A stretch of 64,000 nt of DNA from Magnetospirillum sp. 15-1 (lineage in GTDB: Bacteria > Pseudomonadota > Alphaproteobacteria > Rhodospirillales > Magnetospirillaceae): positions 124,001 through 188,000 of the forward strand of contig NZ_FXXN01000026.1 in assembly GCF_900184795.1 (NCBI RefSeq), read 5' to 3'. Under the pieces are notes generated by a model. The model was given only the letters and a program-made list of their open reading frames with translations. It was not told the DNA's origin and did not search any database. Positions 8,055 to 18,859 of the stretch are shown here, one piece after another; the stretch's first letter is position 1, and each line of letters starts with the position of its first letter. Made by a program: the position numbers and the translations under genes.

Positions 8055-8990
8055 ATGACCATTCTGGTTATTGCCGAACACGAGGGCGGGGCGCTGAAGG
8101 CCGCCACGCTCAACACCGTCACCGCCGCGTCGAAGATCGGCGGCGACGTGCACGTCCTCGTCGCGGGAAGCGGCATCACCGCCGTGGCCGAGGCCGCTGC
8201 CAAGGTAGCGGGCGTCGCCAAGGTGCTGGTCGCCGACGCCGCCCTTTACGCCAACCATCTGGCCGAGCCCCTGGCCGCCCTGGTGGTGAGCCTGGCCGGC
8301 GGCTACAGCCACATCTTGGCGCCCGCCACCACGGGGGGCAAGAACGTGGCGCCCCGCGTCGCGGCGCTGCTCGACGTGGCCCAGGTCTCCGAGATCACCG
8401 GCGTGGTGTCCCCCGATACCTTCATCCGCCCGATCTATGCCGGCAACGCGCTCGCCACCGTGCAGTCCAAGGACGCCACCAAGGTGATCACCGTGCGCGG
8501 CACCGGCTTCGAGGCGGCCAAGGCGGAAGGCGGTTCCGCTTCGGTGGAAGCCGTCGCGGCGGCCGCCGATCCGGCCCTGTCGTCCTACGTGGGCAGCCAG
8601 TTGTCCAAGTCCGAGCGCCCCGAACTGACCTCGGCCCGCATCATCATCTCGGGCGGGCGCGGCATGCAGTCGGGCGACAACTTCCCGCTGCTCGAGGCGG
8701 TGGCCGACAAGCTGGGCGCCGCCGTGGGGGCCAGCCGCGCCGCCGTCGACGCCGGCTTCGTGCCCAACGACTTCCAGGTGGGCCAGACCGGCAAGATCGT
8801 CGCCCCCGACCTCTACATCGCCGTCGGCATCTCGGGCGCCATCCAGCATCTGGCCGGCATGAAGGATTCCAAGGTCATCGTCGCCATCAACAAGGACGAA
8901 GAGGCCCCCATCTTCCAGGTCGCCGATTACGGCCTGGTCGCGGACCTCTTCAAGGTGTTGCCGGAGTTGGCCGCCGAACTGAACAAATAA
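8055..8990 (+). CDS. etfA: Electron transfer flavoprotein alpha subunit
   Basis: A 311-residue EtfA, the FAD-binding partner of EtfB. The C-terminal FAD domain is clear: [59 protein letters not shown] and the final [23 protein letters not shown]. The N-terminal half ([19 protein letters not shown]) is the usual adenine-nucleotide-like fold. The ATG at 8055 follows AGGACAGGGAACC. It is followed after 53 bases by hbd, so electron transfer and 3-hydroxyacyl-CoA oxidation are linked. Confidence 0.97.
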   Translation: MTILVIAEHEGGALKAATLNTVTAASKIGGDVHVLVAGSGITAVAEAAAKVAGVAKVLVADAALYANHLAEPLAALVVSLAGGYSHILAPATTGGKNVAPRVAALLDVAQVSEITGVVSPDTFIRPIYAGNALATVQSKDATKVITVRGTGFEAAKAEGGSASVEAVAAAADPALSSYVGSQLSKSERPELTSARIIISGGRGMQSGDNFPLLEAVADKLGAAVGASRAAVDAGFVPNDFQVGQTGKIVAPDLYIAVGISGAIQHLAGMKDSKVIVAINKDEEAPIFQVADYGLVADLFKVLPELAAELNK

Positions 8991-9043
8991 TCATCAACAA
9001 ACTTGCCCTGAGGCAAACGCCCTACCATTCGGGAGCCTGATCA

Positions 9044-9922
9044 ATGAGTGCTATCAAGAAGATTGGTGTTATCGGCGCTGGCCAGATGGGCAACGGTATC
9101 GCCCATGTCTGTGCCGCATCCGGCTTTGATATCGTCCTGCTGGATGTCAGCGAAGAGGCCCTGAAGAAGGGGCTGGGCACCATTTCCAAGAACCTGGACC
9201 GTGCCGTTTCCAAGGGCAAGCTGACCGAGGCCGACAAGGCCGCCACGCTGGGTCGCATCAAGACCACCACCGCCTATGCCGACTTCTCGGACAGCGATCT
9301 GGTCATCGAGGCCGCCACCGAGGACGAGAAGATCAAGCGGGCCATCTTCGCCCAGCTCTGCCCGGTGCTGAAGCCCGAGGCCCATATCGCGTCCAATACC
9401 TCGTCGCTGTCCATCACCCGCCTGGGTGCCGCCACCGACCGCCCCGCCAAGTTCATGGGCATGCACTTCATGAACCCGGTGCCGGTCATGCAGCTGGTCG
9501 AGCTGATCCGTGGCATCGCCACCAGCGAGGAGACCTTCTCCCTGGTGCGCGAGATGACCCTGAAGCTGGGCAAGAAGCCGGTTTCGGCCGAAGACTTCCC
9601 GGCCTTCATCGTCAACCGCATCCTGCTGCCGATGATCAACGAGGCCGTCTACACCCTGTACGAGGGCGTCGGCTCGGTGACCTGCATCGACACCGCCATG
9701 AAGCTGGGCGCCAACCACCCCATGGGTCCGCTGGAACTGGCCGACTTCATCGGCCTGGACACCTGTCTGGCGGTGATGCAGGTGCTGCATGACGGTCTGG
9801 CCGATACCAAGTACCGTCCCTGCCCGCTGCTGGTGAAGTACGTGGAAGCCGGCTGGCTGGGCCGCAAGACCGGCCGTGGCTTCTATGACTACACCGGCGA
9901 CACCCCGGTTCCGACCCGCTGA
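9044..9922 (+). CDS. hbd: 3-hydroxybutyryl-CoA dehydrogenase
   Basis: A 292-residue NAD(P)-dependent dehydrogenase interconverting 3-hydroxybutyryl-CoA and acetoacetyl-CoA. N-terminal Rossmann fold with GAGQMGNGIAH (residue about 11). Catalytic-domain motifs HFMNPVPVMQLVELIRG, containing the active-site His, and PAFIVNRILLPMINEAVYTL are seen. The C-terminal GRKTGRGFYDY is the family tail. The length equals that of single-function Hbd proteins, without a hydratase fusion. It sits in the etfBA transcription unit and ends in a strong terminator. Role: beta-oxidation or the butyrate/polyhydroxybutyrate routes. Confidence 0.97.
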   Translation: MSAIKKIGVIGAGQMGNGIAHVCAASGFDIVLLDVSEEALKKGLGTISKNLDRAVSKGKLTEADKAATLGRIKTTTAYADFSDSDLVIEAATEDEKIKRAIFAQLCPVLKPEAHIASNTSSLSITRLGAATDRPAKFMGMHFMNPVPVMQLVELIRGIATSEETFSLVREMTLKLGKKPVSAEDFPAFIVNRILLPMINEAVYTLYEGVGSVTCIDTAMKLGANHPMGPLELADFIGLDTCLAVMQVLHDGLADTKYRPCPLLVKYVEAGWLGRKTGRGFYDYTGDTPVPTR

Positions 9923-9947
9923 TCCGGCGGCTCCGGCCAAAGACCAA

Positions 9948-9981
9948 GGGCGGGAAGCGAAAGCTTCCCGCCCTTTTTCTT
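9948..9981 (+). terminator. Rho-independent terminator after hbd
   Basis: A perfect 11-bp stem GGGCGGGAAGC / GCTTCCCGCCC with a GAAA tetraloop, followed by TTTTTCTT. It closes the etfB-etfA-hbd unit. The secA stop converges 27 bases further on. Confidence 0.95.
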
Positions 9982-10007
9982 GTTCGGATGCCTGGTGCCG
10001 GAGGCGG

Positions 10008-12710
<2,703 letters not shown>

Positions 12711-12832
12711 GAAGCTTCCCCAAGATAAGAGAGCAGGCCCGAAAGGGGCCTATCGCGACCGGCAAGAGATAGAGGCCGGCCCGCGTTCTGTCAATGTCGC
12801 GGGCCGATTTGTGGCCGGAGGAATGCCGGTTT

Positions 12833-15160
12833 TCAGGCGGCGTGGCGCAGGGCGGCGGCCATTTCCTCCAGCAGGGCCAGCACCTCGTGCGACGCGTCGT
12901 TGAGACGTTCCACCTCGGCCTGGGCCTCGGACACCTCTCCTCGGGCGTGCAGTTCCAGGGCGCGCTTGCCGTGGGCGTGGACGCGCTGGTGAGGGGTCAG
13001 CAGGTTGCCATAGGCGGGCAGGCCGGTGAGGCGGTCGTCCTTCAAGGTGTCGTACCACTTGCCCAGGCGGCAGGTGTGGTGGTCGGCCAACTGGTCGGGG
13101 GTCAGGTCGTTGCGCCCCATGATGCGGTCGATGATCGAGCGCTTGAAGCGGATATGGTCGTTCTTGGCCACCTGCAGCAGGGTCTCGGCGGTACCCAGCT
13201 TGGCGAAGTCCTCGGCCCGGCGGTCCAGCACCTGGGCCGCCTCGGTCATGGAGCCCAGCACCTGATCGATTTCCTCGAGATTATGCTCGGACAGGCTGGC
13301 GATCTGGCCGGTGGCGGCCGAGACCTCGGCGGCGGCGGCGTTCTGCTGCCCCAGGATGCCGGCGATGTCGTGCATGCGCCGCGTCACGCCGTCGATGCGC
13401 CCGGCGATGGATTCCAGCCCGCCGGTCACCTGGCCGACGGCGGCCATGCCGTCATTGGCGGCGGAGCGCGAGCGCTCCATGGACTCGCGGGCGCCGTTCA
13501 TGTCGGCGACCAGGGTCTCGATGCGCGCGCGGATATCGACGGTGGCCTTGGCGGTCTGATTGGCCAGGGTCTTCACCTCGCCGGCCACCACGGCGAAGCC
13601 CTTGCCCGCCTCGCCGGCCCGCGCCGCCTCGATGGTGGCGTTCAAGGCCAGCAGATTGGTCTGGCCGGCGATGGCCTCGATCTGATCGATGATGGCGGCG
13701 ATCTGGTCCGAGGCCCCGGACAGGGCCTCGATCTTGCCGCCCACGTCCGATACCGCCTGCAGCAGGCCGTCCATGGCCCGGCGGGCGGCGCTGGTGGCGG
13801 CGACGCCTTCCTTGGCGGCGCTCTCGGCGTCGGAGGCCTCCCCGGCGGCGATCTCCGAGGATTGCGAGATGGTGTTGACCGAGGCCACCAGTTCCTCGAT
13901 GGCGCTGGCGATGGACTGGCTCTGCTCCGAGGCGCGGCGCACCGAGCCCGACATGCGGGTCAGCACCACGCCGGCCTCGTTGCTCTGCATGGCGGCCTCG
14001 ACGATGCCCTCCAACTGCAGTTGCATGCCGTCCTTCAGGGATTTCTGCCCCTTCTCCAGTTCGATCAGGCTGCGCTGCTGCGCCGCCTCCAGTTCGGCGG
14101 TGCGTTCCACCTCCTTTTGCACCACCAGGACGGCGCGGGCCATGTGGCCGATCTCGTCGTTGCGGTCCAGGCCGTGGATGTTGACCGCGAAATCCCGCCT
14201 GGCGATGCGGTCCATGGCGGCGCTCATGGCCAGGACCGGCCGGGTGATGGTGCGGCTGAGCAGGATGCTAAGGATCATCGCCACGGTGACGGCGCCCAGG
14301 ATCAGCCCGGCCATGGTCCGCCGCGCCTCGGACAACTGGGCGGCATAGTGGGAGGCGTCCATGGCGATCTCCGCCACGCCCAGCGGCTTGCCGCCGTAAT
14401 CCTTGACCGCTCGGCCCAGCAGGGCGACGCGGCCGCCCTTGCCGTCCTCCCGCGCCTTGACGATGTCCTTGCCGTCCAGGGCGGCGGCGATCTCGGCCGA
14501 ACTCAGTGCCGATTGGGCGACGGTGCCGGCGAAGATCTTGAACTCGTCCTTGGCCTTGACGTGCAGCGCCACGTCGACGCCGAACGCCTTCTTGAACTCC
14601 ACGAAGAACGGCTGGCCGAAGGAGAGGCCGAACTCCACCGACCCCACGTGCCGGCCCGCGTCGAACAGCGGCATCAGGCCGCGCACCCCCAGGCCGGCCA
14701 CGCCGTATTCCAGGCCGTGGGTCGGCTTTTGGGTGGTGTTGGTTTCCACCACGGTCTGGCGGATGGCCGACAGATCGTCGCCGAACTTGGCCGGGGCATG
14801 GACGCGCAGGAACGAGGTGGCGGGCGGGGTATGGAACTGGAACTGCTCGACGCCGAAGGGGGCGGCGATGGCCTTGAACATGGGAACCATCTGGGCGGCC
14901 AGGGCGTCCCGCTGGCCGGTGGCGACCTGATGGGGAATACCGGGCAGGTTGGCCACCAGGCCGGCCATGGCCTGGGCCTGATCGGCCGCGCCGCCGATGG
15001 CGTCGGACAATTGCTCGAAGCGGCCCATCAGCTCCCGCTGCTCGGCCTGCTCGATCAGCGAGACGGCGTGGTTGTTGCTGAACCACCCCATGGTGGCGGC
15101 GGTGCCCACCGACATGGCGACCAGGGCGGCGCCGAAGCGCGCGGCAATTCCAAAGGCCAT
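12833..15160 (-). CDS. Methyl-accepting chemotaxis protein with Cache-like sensor and CZB domain
   Basis: A 775-residue chemoreceptor. TM1 is at about residues 5-25 ([19 protein letters not shown]) and is followed by a large periplasmic Cache-type region with [22 protein letters not shown]2 ([18 protein letters not shown]) leads into HAMP and the cytoplasmic signalling hairpin, whose tip includes [20 protein letters not shown]. The C-terminus (about 680-770) is a chemoreceptor zinc-binding (CZB) domain: [10 protein letters not shown] with later H residues in [12 protein letters not shown], the His/Cys zinc set of that family. CZB receptors sense zinc or hypochlorous acid in studied cases; the ligand here is unknown. 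The ATG at 15160 is preceded by GGGAAGGGACAG. Confidence 0.93.
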   Translation of the reverse strand: MAFGIAARFGAALVAMSVGTAATMGWFSNNHAVSLIEQAEQRELMGRFEQLSDAIGGAADQAQAMAGLVANLPGIPHQVATGQRDALAAQMVPMFKAIAAPFGVEQFQFHTPPATSFLRVHAPAKFGDDLSAIRQTVVETNTTQKPTHGLEYGVAGLGVRGLMPLFDAGRHVGSVEFGLSFGQPFFVEFKKAFGVDVALHVKAKDEFKIFAGTVAQSALSSAEIAAALDGKDIVKAREDGKGGRVALLGRAVKDYGGKPLGVAEIAMDASHYAAQLSEARRTMAGLILGAVTVAMILSILLSRTITRPVLAMSAAMDRIARRDFAVNIHGLDRNDEIGHMARAVLVVQKEVERTAELEAAQQRSLIELEKGQKSLKDGMQLQLEGIVEAAMQSNEAGVVLTRMSGSVRRASEQSQSIASAIEELVASVNTISQSSEIAAGEASDAESAAKEGVAATSAARRAMDGLLQAVSDVGGKIEALSGASDQIAAIIDQIEAIAGQTNLLALNATIEAARAGEAGKGFAVVAGEVKTLANQTAKATVDIRARIETLVADMNGARESMERSRSAANDGMAAVGQVTGGLESIAGRIDGVTRRMHDIAGILGQQNAAAAEVSAATGQIASLSEHNLEEIDQVLGSMTEAAQVLDRRAEDFAKLGTAETLLQVAKNDHIRFKRSIIDRIMGRNDLTPDQLADHHTCRLGKWYDTLKDDRLTGLPAYGNLLTPHQRVHAHGKRALELHARGEVSEAQAEVERLNDASHEVLALLEEMAAALRHAA

Positions 15161-15324
15161 CGTTGCTGTCCCTTCCCCTGAAAAGGCCGATACCAATTGG
15201 ATGCGGTTCGGTGACGGACCACCGTCCTTGGGAGCCGTCCCCCTGGCACGGGGGTATCGCGCCGCACACGTCGAGGGCGATTCGCCATCGGTAGGCATCC
15301 CTCATAGAGTGCTGGAACGGCATT

Positions 15325-15346
15325 TAATATAAATATCGTTATATTA
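15325..15346. promoter_or_regulatory. AT-rich palindrome upstream of the CZB chemoreceptor
   Basis: TAATATAA and TTATATTA form a perfect 8-bp inverted repeat with a 6-base spacer, in a very AT-rich patch within GC-rich DNA, 165 bases before the chemoreceptor start. It could be an operator or promoter element. The rest of 15161-15451 shows no gene. Confidence 0.4.
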
Positions 15347-15451
15347 GCAACGAATGTTTTGGTCTGACCAATCGAACGCATGCCAGGACTTGGGGTGCGG
15401 GCAAGGCTGGGGTATAAGGACCGCACCGCCCCTCGGGCGGGCTTCCCCAAG

Positions 15452-15489
15452 GCCCCTTGGCGGAACTGGTAGACGCAAGCGACTTAAAA
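15452..15489 (+). pseudogene. 5' half of a tRNA-Leu gene ending in the anticodon loop
   Basis: The sequence has a leucine-tRNA 5' half: acceptor-like GCCCC, then TTGGCGGAACTGGTAGACGC (D arm), an anticodon 5' stem AGCGA and the loop CTTAAAA with a UAA anticodon. The tRNA sequence stops here; the next bases do not form the 3' stem. A matching anticodon 3' stem (TCGCC) occurs 418 bases later at 15907. The acceptor ends of the two halves do not pair, so this is a remnant or a mosaic, not a functional gene. Confidence 0.7.
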
Positions 15490-15671
15490 CCAGGAAAAAC
15501 CCGCGCAACTATTTGAGTGATAATGATTTTGTATATTTACATTTGTTTGTAAATTTACAGTTTTCAATGCGCTTTCCGGCGGAATCGATCATGGGCTTAA
15601 CACAAGCGACTAACAGTCAAATGTGTCTCCCAAATATCCCGCAGAATCGGTATATCTAGAGGATCAAATTA

Positions 15672-15754
15672 GCGGACGTGGTGAAATTGGTAAACACTGC
15701 GGTCTTAAACACCGCTGCTTCGGCTTACGGGTTCGAGTCCCGTCGTCCGCACCA
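15672..15754 (+). tRNA. tRNA-Leu (anticodon UAA)
   Basis: A complete tRNA: 7-bp acceptor GCGGACG / CGTCCGC, D stem GTG/CAC, anticodon stem GCGGT / ACCGC with loop CTTAAAC (UAA at 15706-15708), a short variable arm with a TTCG loop, T arm ACGGG-TTCGAGT-CCCGT, discriminator A and an encoded CCA. It sits in AT-rich DNA between two broken tRNA-Leu halves. All stems pair, so it is probably functional and may replace the interrupted host copy. Confidence 0.93.
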
Positions 15755-15906
15755 AATACCATGCAATAAGAGGGTTGAGCGCTTGCTTTAAAGCAAGGTC
15801 ATGCGTGGTGAATTAGTCTTGGTTGGGATTACAATTGTAGTGCTTATGCATTTATAAAATTTTTATAGCAGCATGTAGTGCGCTGAAAACATTGGTGATA
15901 TTATTG

Positions 15907-15959
15907 CTTAAAATCGCCCGGCTTCGGCCTTGCGGGTTCAAGTCCCGCCGTCCCCACCA
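15907..15959 (+). pseudogene. 3' half of a tRNA-Leu gene starting in the anticodon loop
   Basis: It begins at the loop CTTAAAA, then TCGCC (anticodon 3' stem), GGCTTCGGCC (variable arm), GCGGGTTCAAGTCCCGC (T arm) and CGTCCCC-ACCA. No 5' half precedes it directly. It restarts at the same CTTAAAA heptamer where the 5' half at 15452 stops, as expected for an insertion or site-specific recombination in the anticodon loop. Confidence 0.75.
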
Positions 15960-16087
15960 ATACACAGTCGGCTAAACTGTGTACGTTTTGCCCCCCCGGA
16001 CACGGATCAACAACGCTTGCGCAGCCCTGCCGTGCTCGCACGCTGCTCGTCGCGGTGTGCCCAGCGCCCAAGGCACTGGCGGTGGAG

Positions 16088-16310
16088 CGCGCAGGCCGTA
16101 CTCGCCCCGCACCATCACCTTTTCGGTCATGGCGATCTCCATGCCGACGCCCATTCTGAGGCCCCAAAGCTCTTCCTCGCTGTGACGGCCACGGTTGCTC
16201 TTGTATTCCACGCCGCTGCGGACGGCTCCGACACGACCGTACAGCATTGCAGTGTTGGTGATGCGATAGCCGCCTCGCAGGGATGCCCCATAGGTGTAGT
16301 TCATGCCCCA
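16088..16310 (-). pseudogene. Remnant of an outer-membrane beta-barrel protein
   Basis: About 75 residues read GMNYTYGASLRGGYRI, NTAMLYGRVGAVRSGVEYKS and LRMGVGMEIAMTEKVMVRGEYGL. These are alternating beta strands in the style of Omp25/31 and OmpA-like eight-stranded barrels (GYR-x-TDNTMLYGRVG, GVEYALT, RGEY). There is no signal peptide, the barrel is incomplete, and the surrounding open frame (15972-16400) is unlike a protein at both ends. The stretch 15755-16087 holds only the tRNA-Leu 3' half, and 16311-16423 shows nothing. Confidence 0.6.
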
Positions 16311-16423
16311 CCGGTTCCGGGTGTGCCCGTACAGTGCTCGTCGAGATCGCCCCAGCGACCAGCATGCTGGAGCAAGGCGAGGGTGCTTTCCGCGCGGCAC
16401 CGCGGAGCGCAGCTACGATTTGA

Positions 16424-16453
16424 TTGACGATAGACAGAAGCTGTAGCTATAAT
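16424..16453 (+). promoter_or_regulatory. Sigma-70 type promoter of brnTA
   Basis: TTGACG (16424-16429), an 18-base spacer, and a perfect TATAAT (16448-16453). The brnT ATG begins 7 bases after the -10 box, where transcription should start, so the message is probably leaderless. An inverted repeat AGCTAC (16411-16416) / GTAGCT (16443-16448) brackets the -35 region and overlaps the -10 box, a possible BrnA operator. Confidence 0.75.
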
Positions 16454-16459
16454 TTGCCT

Positions 16460-16726
16460 ATGTGGGACTGGGATGACGACAAGCGGGCAAGCAACCTCGC
16501 CAAGCACGGCGTGGACTTCGCCGCCGCCCTGGCGTTCGAGTGGAACACTGCCTTGACCGCCGAGGATAGCCGTCAGGATTACGGTGAACGGCGGCACGTC
16601 TCCATCGGCTTCATCGGTGACCGCCTGCATGTCCTGGTGTGGACGGAACGTGAGGCATGTTTCCGCATCATCAGTCTCAGGAAGGCCAACGCGCGGGAGA
16701 TCAAACGCTATGCCGACCAAATCTGA
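16460..16726 (+). CDS. brnT: BrnT family toxin
   Basis: An 88-residue BrnT-like toxin, a RelE-fold ribonuclease that blocks translation in characterised systems. The family look is clear: MWDWDDDKRASNLAKHGVDF at the start, then AALAF, and ERRHVSIGFIGDRLHVLVWTERE followed by FRIISLRKANAREIKRYADQ. The ATG at 16460 is used because it fits the promoter and the conserved N-terminus; no ribosome site precedes it. It overlaps brnA by 17 bases. It lies in the AT-richer island between tRNA-Leu remnants, where such modules stabilise mobile DNA. Confidence 0.92.
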   Translation: MWDWDDDKRASNLAKHGVDFAAALAFEWNTALTAEDSRQDYGERRHVSIGFIGDRLHVLVWTEREACFRIISLRKANAREIKRYADQI

Positions 16727-17006
16727 CCGCAATACTTTGCGCGAACGCGCTTTGAAGGCATTGGCCGCGATGCCCGAGGGTGAGAACCAGAGGATCAACG
16801 GCGGCATCCAGGCCGACGCCGATAATCCTGAATTGGGCGAGGAGTTCTTCGCCAAGGCGAAGCGCATGCGCGGGCCGCAGAAGGCACCGACCAAGAAGCT
16901 GGTGTCCTTGCGTCTTGATCCCGAGGTGATCGAACGCTTCCGCGCCATGGGACCGGGCTGGCAAGCCCGCATGAATGACGCTTTGCGCAAGGCTGCCGGA
17001 CTTTGA
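16710..17006 (+). CDS. brnA: BrnA family antitoxin
   Basis: A 98-residue antitoxin that in the family binds BrnT and represses its own promoter through a C-terminal ribbon-helix-helix domain. That domain is visible at about 65-98: LVSLRLDPEVIERFRAMGPG followed by WQARMNDALRKAAG. The first half is charged and disordered-looking (GEEFFAKAKRMRGPQKAPTK), as expected for the toxin-binding part. It starts inside brnT in another frame (ATG 16710), so the two are translationally coupled, with the toxin gene first as usual for this family. Confidence 0.92.
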   Translation: MPTKSDRNTLRERALKALAAMPEGENQRINGGIQADADNPELGEEFFAKAKRMRGPQKAPTKKLVSLRLDPEVIERFRAMGPGWQARMNDALRKAAGL

Positions 17007-17138
17007 AGGAGCGTTACCTGCGGTACGCGCGCGTATATCATTGGGAAGCCCACGTAGGAGCGCGCCACATGGATTTGTGATCTGAAGCGATGGTTCTCGA
17101 ATGGGCTTCCGTTATCGGCGGGGAGTTATGCCGTGTAG

Positions 17139-17495
17139 CTATCCAATAGCCCACCCATAAGAAAATTCACTACGCCCATGATACCGGCTATGAAAAGCTG
17201 CCATGGCAGCTACGTGCTGGCCAAGCGTAATTACGACATCGCTGTATTGCGGCACGTCATCCTCATTAAGAAGGTCAAGGTACGAGCGGTTCGGCTCATC
17301 ATCAAGCACCTTCTGGACGTCAATCAGAAGCCTGTTAACAACGTTGATCTTATTCTTGTTCAGAACCCCATCAGGTTTCTTCTTCGATAATTCCTGAAAC
17401 TCTCTGAACATCGCATTGAGTAACGGCTCAAGAGCGTCGTATGCTGCTGCTCGCTCAGCCGTTGTCACATCGGACCTGCGTGATTTATTCGCCAT
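17139..17495 (-). CDS. Hypothetical island protein
   Basis: A 118-residue soluble protein, MANKSRRSDVTTAERAAAYD onward, with a long predicted helical core (LLNAMFREFQELSKKK, INVVNRLLIDVQKVLDDEP) and an acidic patch LDLLNEDDVPQYSDVVITLG. I do not recognise the family. The gene is clearly lower in GC than the core genome and runs opposite to brnTA. The 132 bases between it and brnA hold only a loose 9-bp inverted repeat (GGAAGCCCA / TGGGCTTCC). Confidence 0.6.
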   Translation of the reverse strand: MANKSRRSDVTTAERAAAYDALEPLLNAMFREFQELSKKKPDGVLNKNKINVVNRLLIDVQKVLDDEPNRSYLDLLNEDDVPQYSDVVITLGQHVAAMAAFHSRYHGRSEFSYGWAIG

Positions 17496-17589
17496 GGCGT
17501 AGCCCTATTTCTGGAAAAGTTTTTTGGGCGGTGCGGCGCGGATACGGTCTTCGCTATCCTCCAAACGCCAAACCCACTGGCCTTGCGAC

Positions 17590-17690
17590 ACCTTGATGTT
17601 GTCGGAGCGGATTGTCGTGGCCGTAATGGCGGTAAACCATCTCGGGGCTGGTGCCGAGATTGAGCGCCACCACCCGCATATCGATACGGA
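17590..17690 (-). pseudogene. C-terminal remnant of a tyrosine recombinase/integrase
   Basis: A short reading frame encodes RIDMRVVALNLGTSPEMVYR followed by HYGHDNP. This is the end of many phage-type tyrosine recombinases (ALNLGTSxxMVxxHYGH) and includes the catalytic Tyr. Nothing upstream restores the Arg or HxxR boxes, so it is a fragment. It lies about 140 bases inside the right tRNA-Leu half, the expected place for an integrase at an island end. The rest of 17496-17827 shows no gene. Confidence 0.65.
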
Positions 17691-17827
17691 GCAGTTTGCT
17701 GGCGAGCTTACATGATGTAAATTCGCAGGAAGAAGCAGCGCCAATGCGCATAGCACACTTTGTAGCACATTGGCGAATGTACGCAACTTTATCGTTTTAA
17801 ATCAATGCTCTGCCTAAACGCTGTTTA

Positions 17828-17882
17828 CTCAAAATCTGTTGCCGGCAACGGCGTGCTGGTTCGAGTCCGGCCTGGGGCACCA
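17828..17882 (+). pseudogene. 3' half of tRNA-Leu (anticodon CAA)
   Basis: It starts in the loop CTCAAAA (anticodon CAA), followed by TCTGT (3' anticodon stem), GTTGCCGGCAACGGC (variable arm), GCTGGTTCGAGTCCGGC (T arm), CTGGGGC and ACCA. The bases before it do not form the 5' strand. It looks like the right-hand attachment remnant of an element that crossed over in an anticodon loop. Its GGGGC end can pair with GCCCC of the 5' half at 15452. Confidence 0.75.
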
Positions 17883-17958
17883 TTTTACATCAGTGGGTTA
17901 AGGGGCGGCATCGGCCGCCTTTTTCTTTTTGTGCCCCCAACACCAGTCGAGAGCCCAA

Positions 17959-18852
17959 ATGCTGAAGGTTGCCACCCATAACGGAACGTTTCACGCCGAC
18001 GACGTTTTCGCCTTCGCGATTCTTCGCGCGGCGTCGGACGGCCAGATCGAGTTGGCGCGTTCACGCGACCGGCAGGCCTGGGATACGGCGGCGGTGGTGT
18101 TCGATGTGGGGGGCGTCTACGACCGTGACGCGCGCCGCTACGACCATCACATGCGCGACAAGCCGTTGCGTCCCGGCGGCAAGCCCTACAGCTCGGCGGG
18201 ACTGGTCTGGCGGGACTTCGGAGAGGCCGCCGTCGGCCACATGCTCCCCGAAGCCTCGGCGGAAGCAATCGTGCGGGTGGTCGAGATGGTCGACGCCGGG
18301 CTGGTCCGTGACGTGGACCTGATGGACAACGGAGCCATGACGCCCACGCCGGGGCACTTTTCCACCGTCATCGAGGCGTTCAACGCCACCTTCGTCGAGG
18401 ACGAGCGCGACGAGAACGCCGCCTTCCTGCAGGCCGCCGATATCGCCGCGATGGTGCTGGAGCGGGCTTGCGCCAGGGCGTACGCCTCCATCCAGGCGCA
18501 AGCCACCGTGGCCGCCGCCGCCGGCATCGCCGAGGATTCCAGGATCATCGTCCTGGACAGCAGGGTTCCCTGGGAAGACGCGGTCTACGATCTGGGGCTG
18601 GACGAGGCGCTCTATGTGATCCGCCCGGCGGGAGCCGCCTGGACCTGCAGCGCCGTTCCGCCCGAGCGCGGATCGTTCGCCCAGCGCCACCCCCTGCCCC
18701 AGGCCTGGGGTGGTCTGCGGGACGAGGCGTTCGCCGGTCTGACCGGCATCACCGATGCCACCTTCTGCCACCCGGCCCTGTTCGTTTGCGGCGCGCGCAC
18801 CCGCGAGGGGGCGGTGGCCCTGGCGCGCATCGCCGTATCGGCAGCGGCCTAG
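17959..18852 (+). CDS. MYG1/UPF0160 family protein (DHH-like exonuclease family)
   Basis: A 297-residue member of the MYG1 family, whose eukaryotic member is a 3'-5' RNA exonuclease and whose fold relates to DHH phosphoesterases. Visible signatures: the metal-binding N-terminus ATHNGTFHADDVFAFAILR, the DHH motif in DARRYDHHMRD, and DLMDNGAMTPTPGHFS. The C-terminus FCHPALFVCGARTREGAVAL is family-typical. I start at MLKVATHNG (17959). The bacterial substrate is not established. DUF2786 follows 7 bases later on the same strand. Confidence 0.88.
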   Translation: MLKVATHNGTFHADDVFAFAILRAASDGQIELARSRDRQAWDTAAVVFDVGGVYDRDARRYDHHMRDKPLRPGGKPYSSAGLVWRDFGEAAVGHMLPEASAEAIVRVVEMVDAGLVRDVDLMDNGAMTPTPGHFSTVIEAFNATFVEDERDENAAFLQAADIAAMVLERACARAYASIQAQATVAAAAGIAEDSRIIVLDSRVPWEDAVYDLGLDEALYVIRPAGAAWTCSAVPPERGSFAQRHPLPQAWGGLRDEAFAGLTGITDATFCHPALFVCGARTREGAVALARIAVSAAA

Positions 18853-18859
18853 GATCACC

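Noticed and set aside
15325..15346. CtrA binding site in the AT-rich palindrome
   Set aside because: A TTAA is present, but no second TTAA at the required 7-base spacing.
15452..15959. Group I intron in tRNA-Leu(UAA)
   Set aside because: Such introns are known at this anticodon, but the acceptor strands of the two halves do not pair, and the insert holds a full second tRNA with no recognisable intron core.
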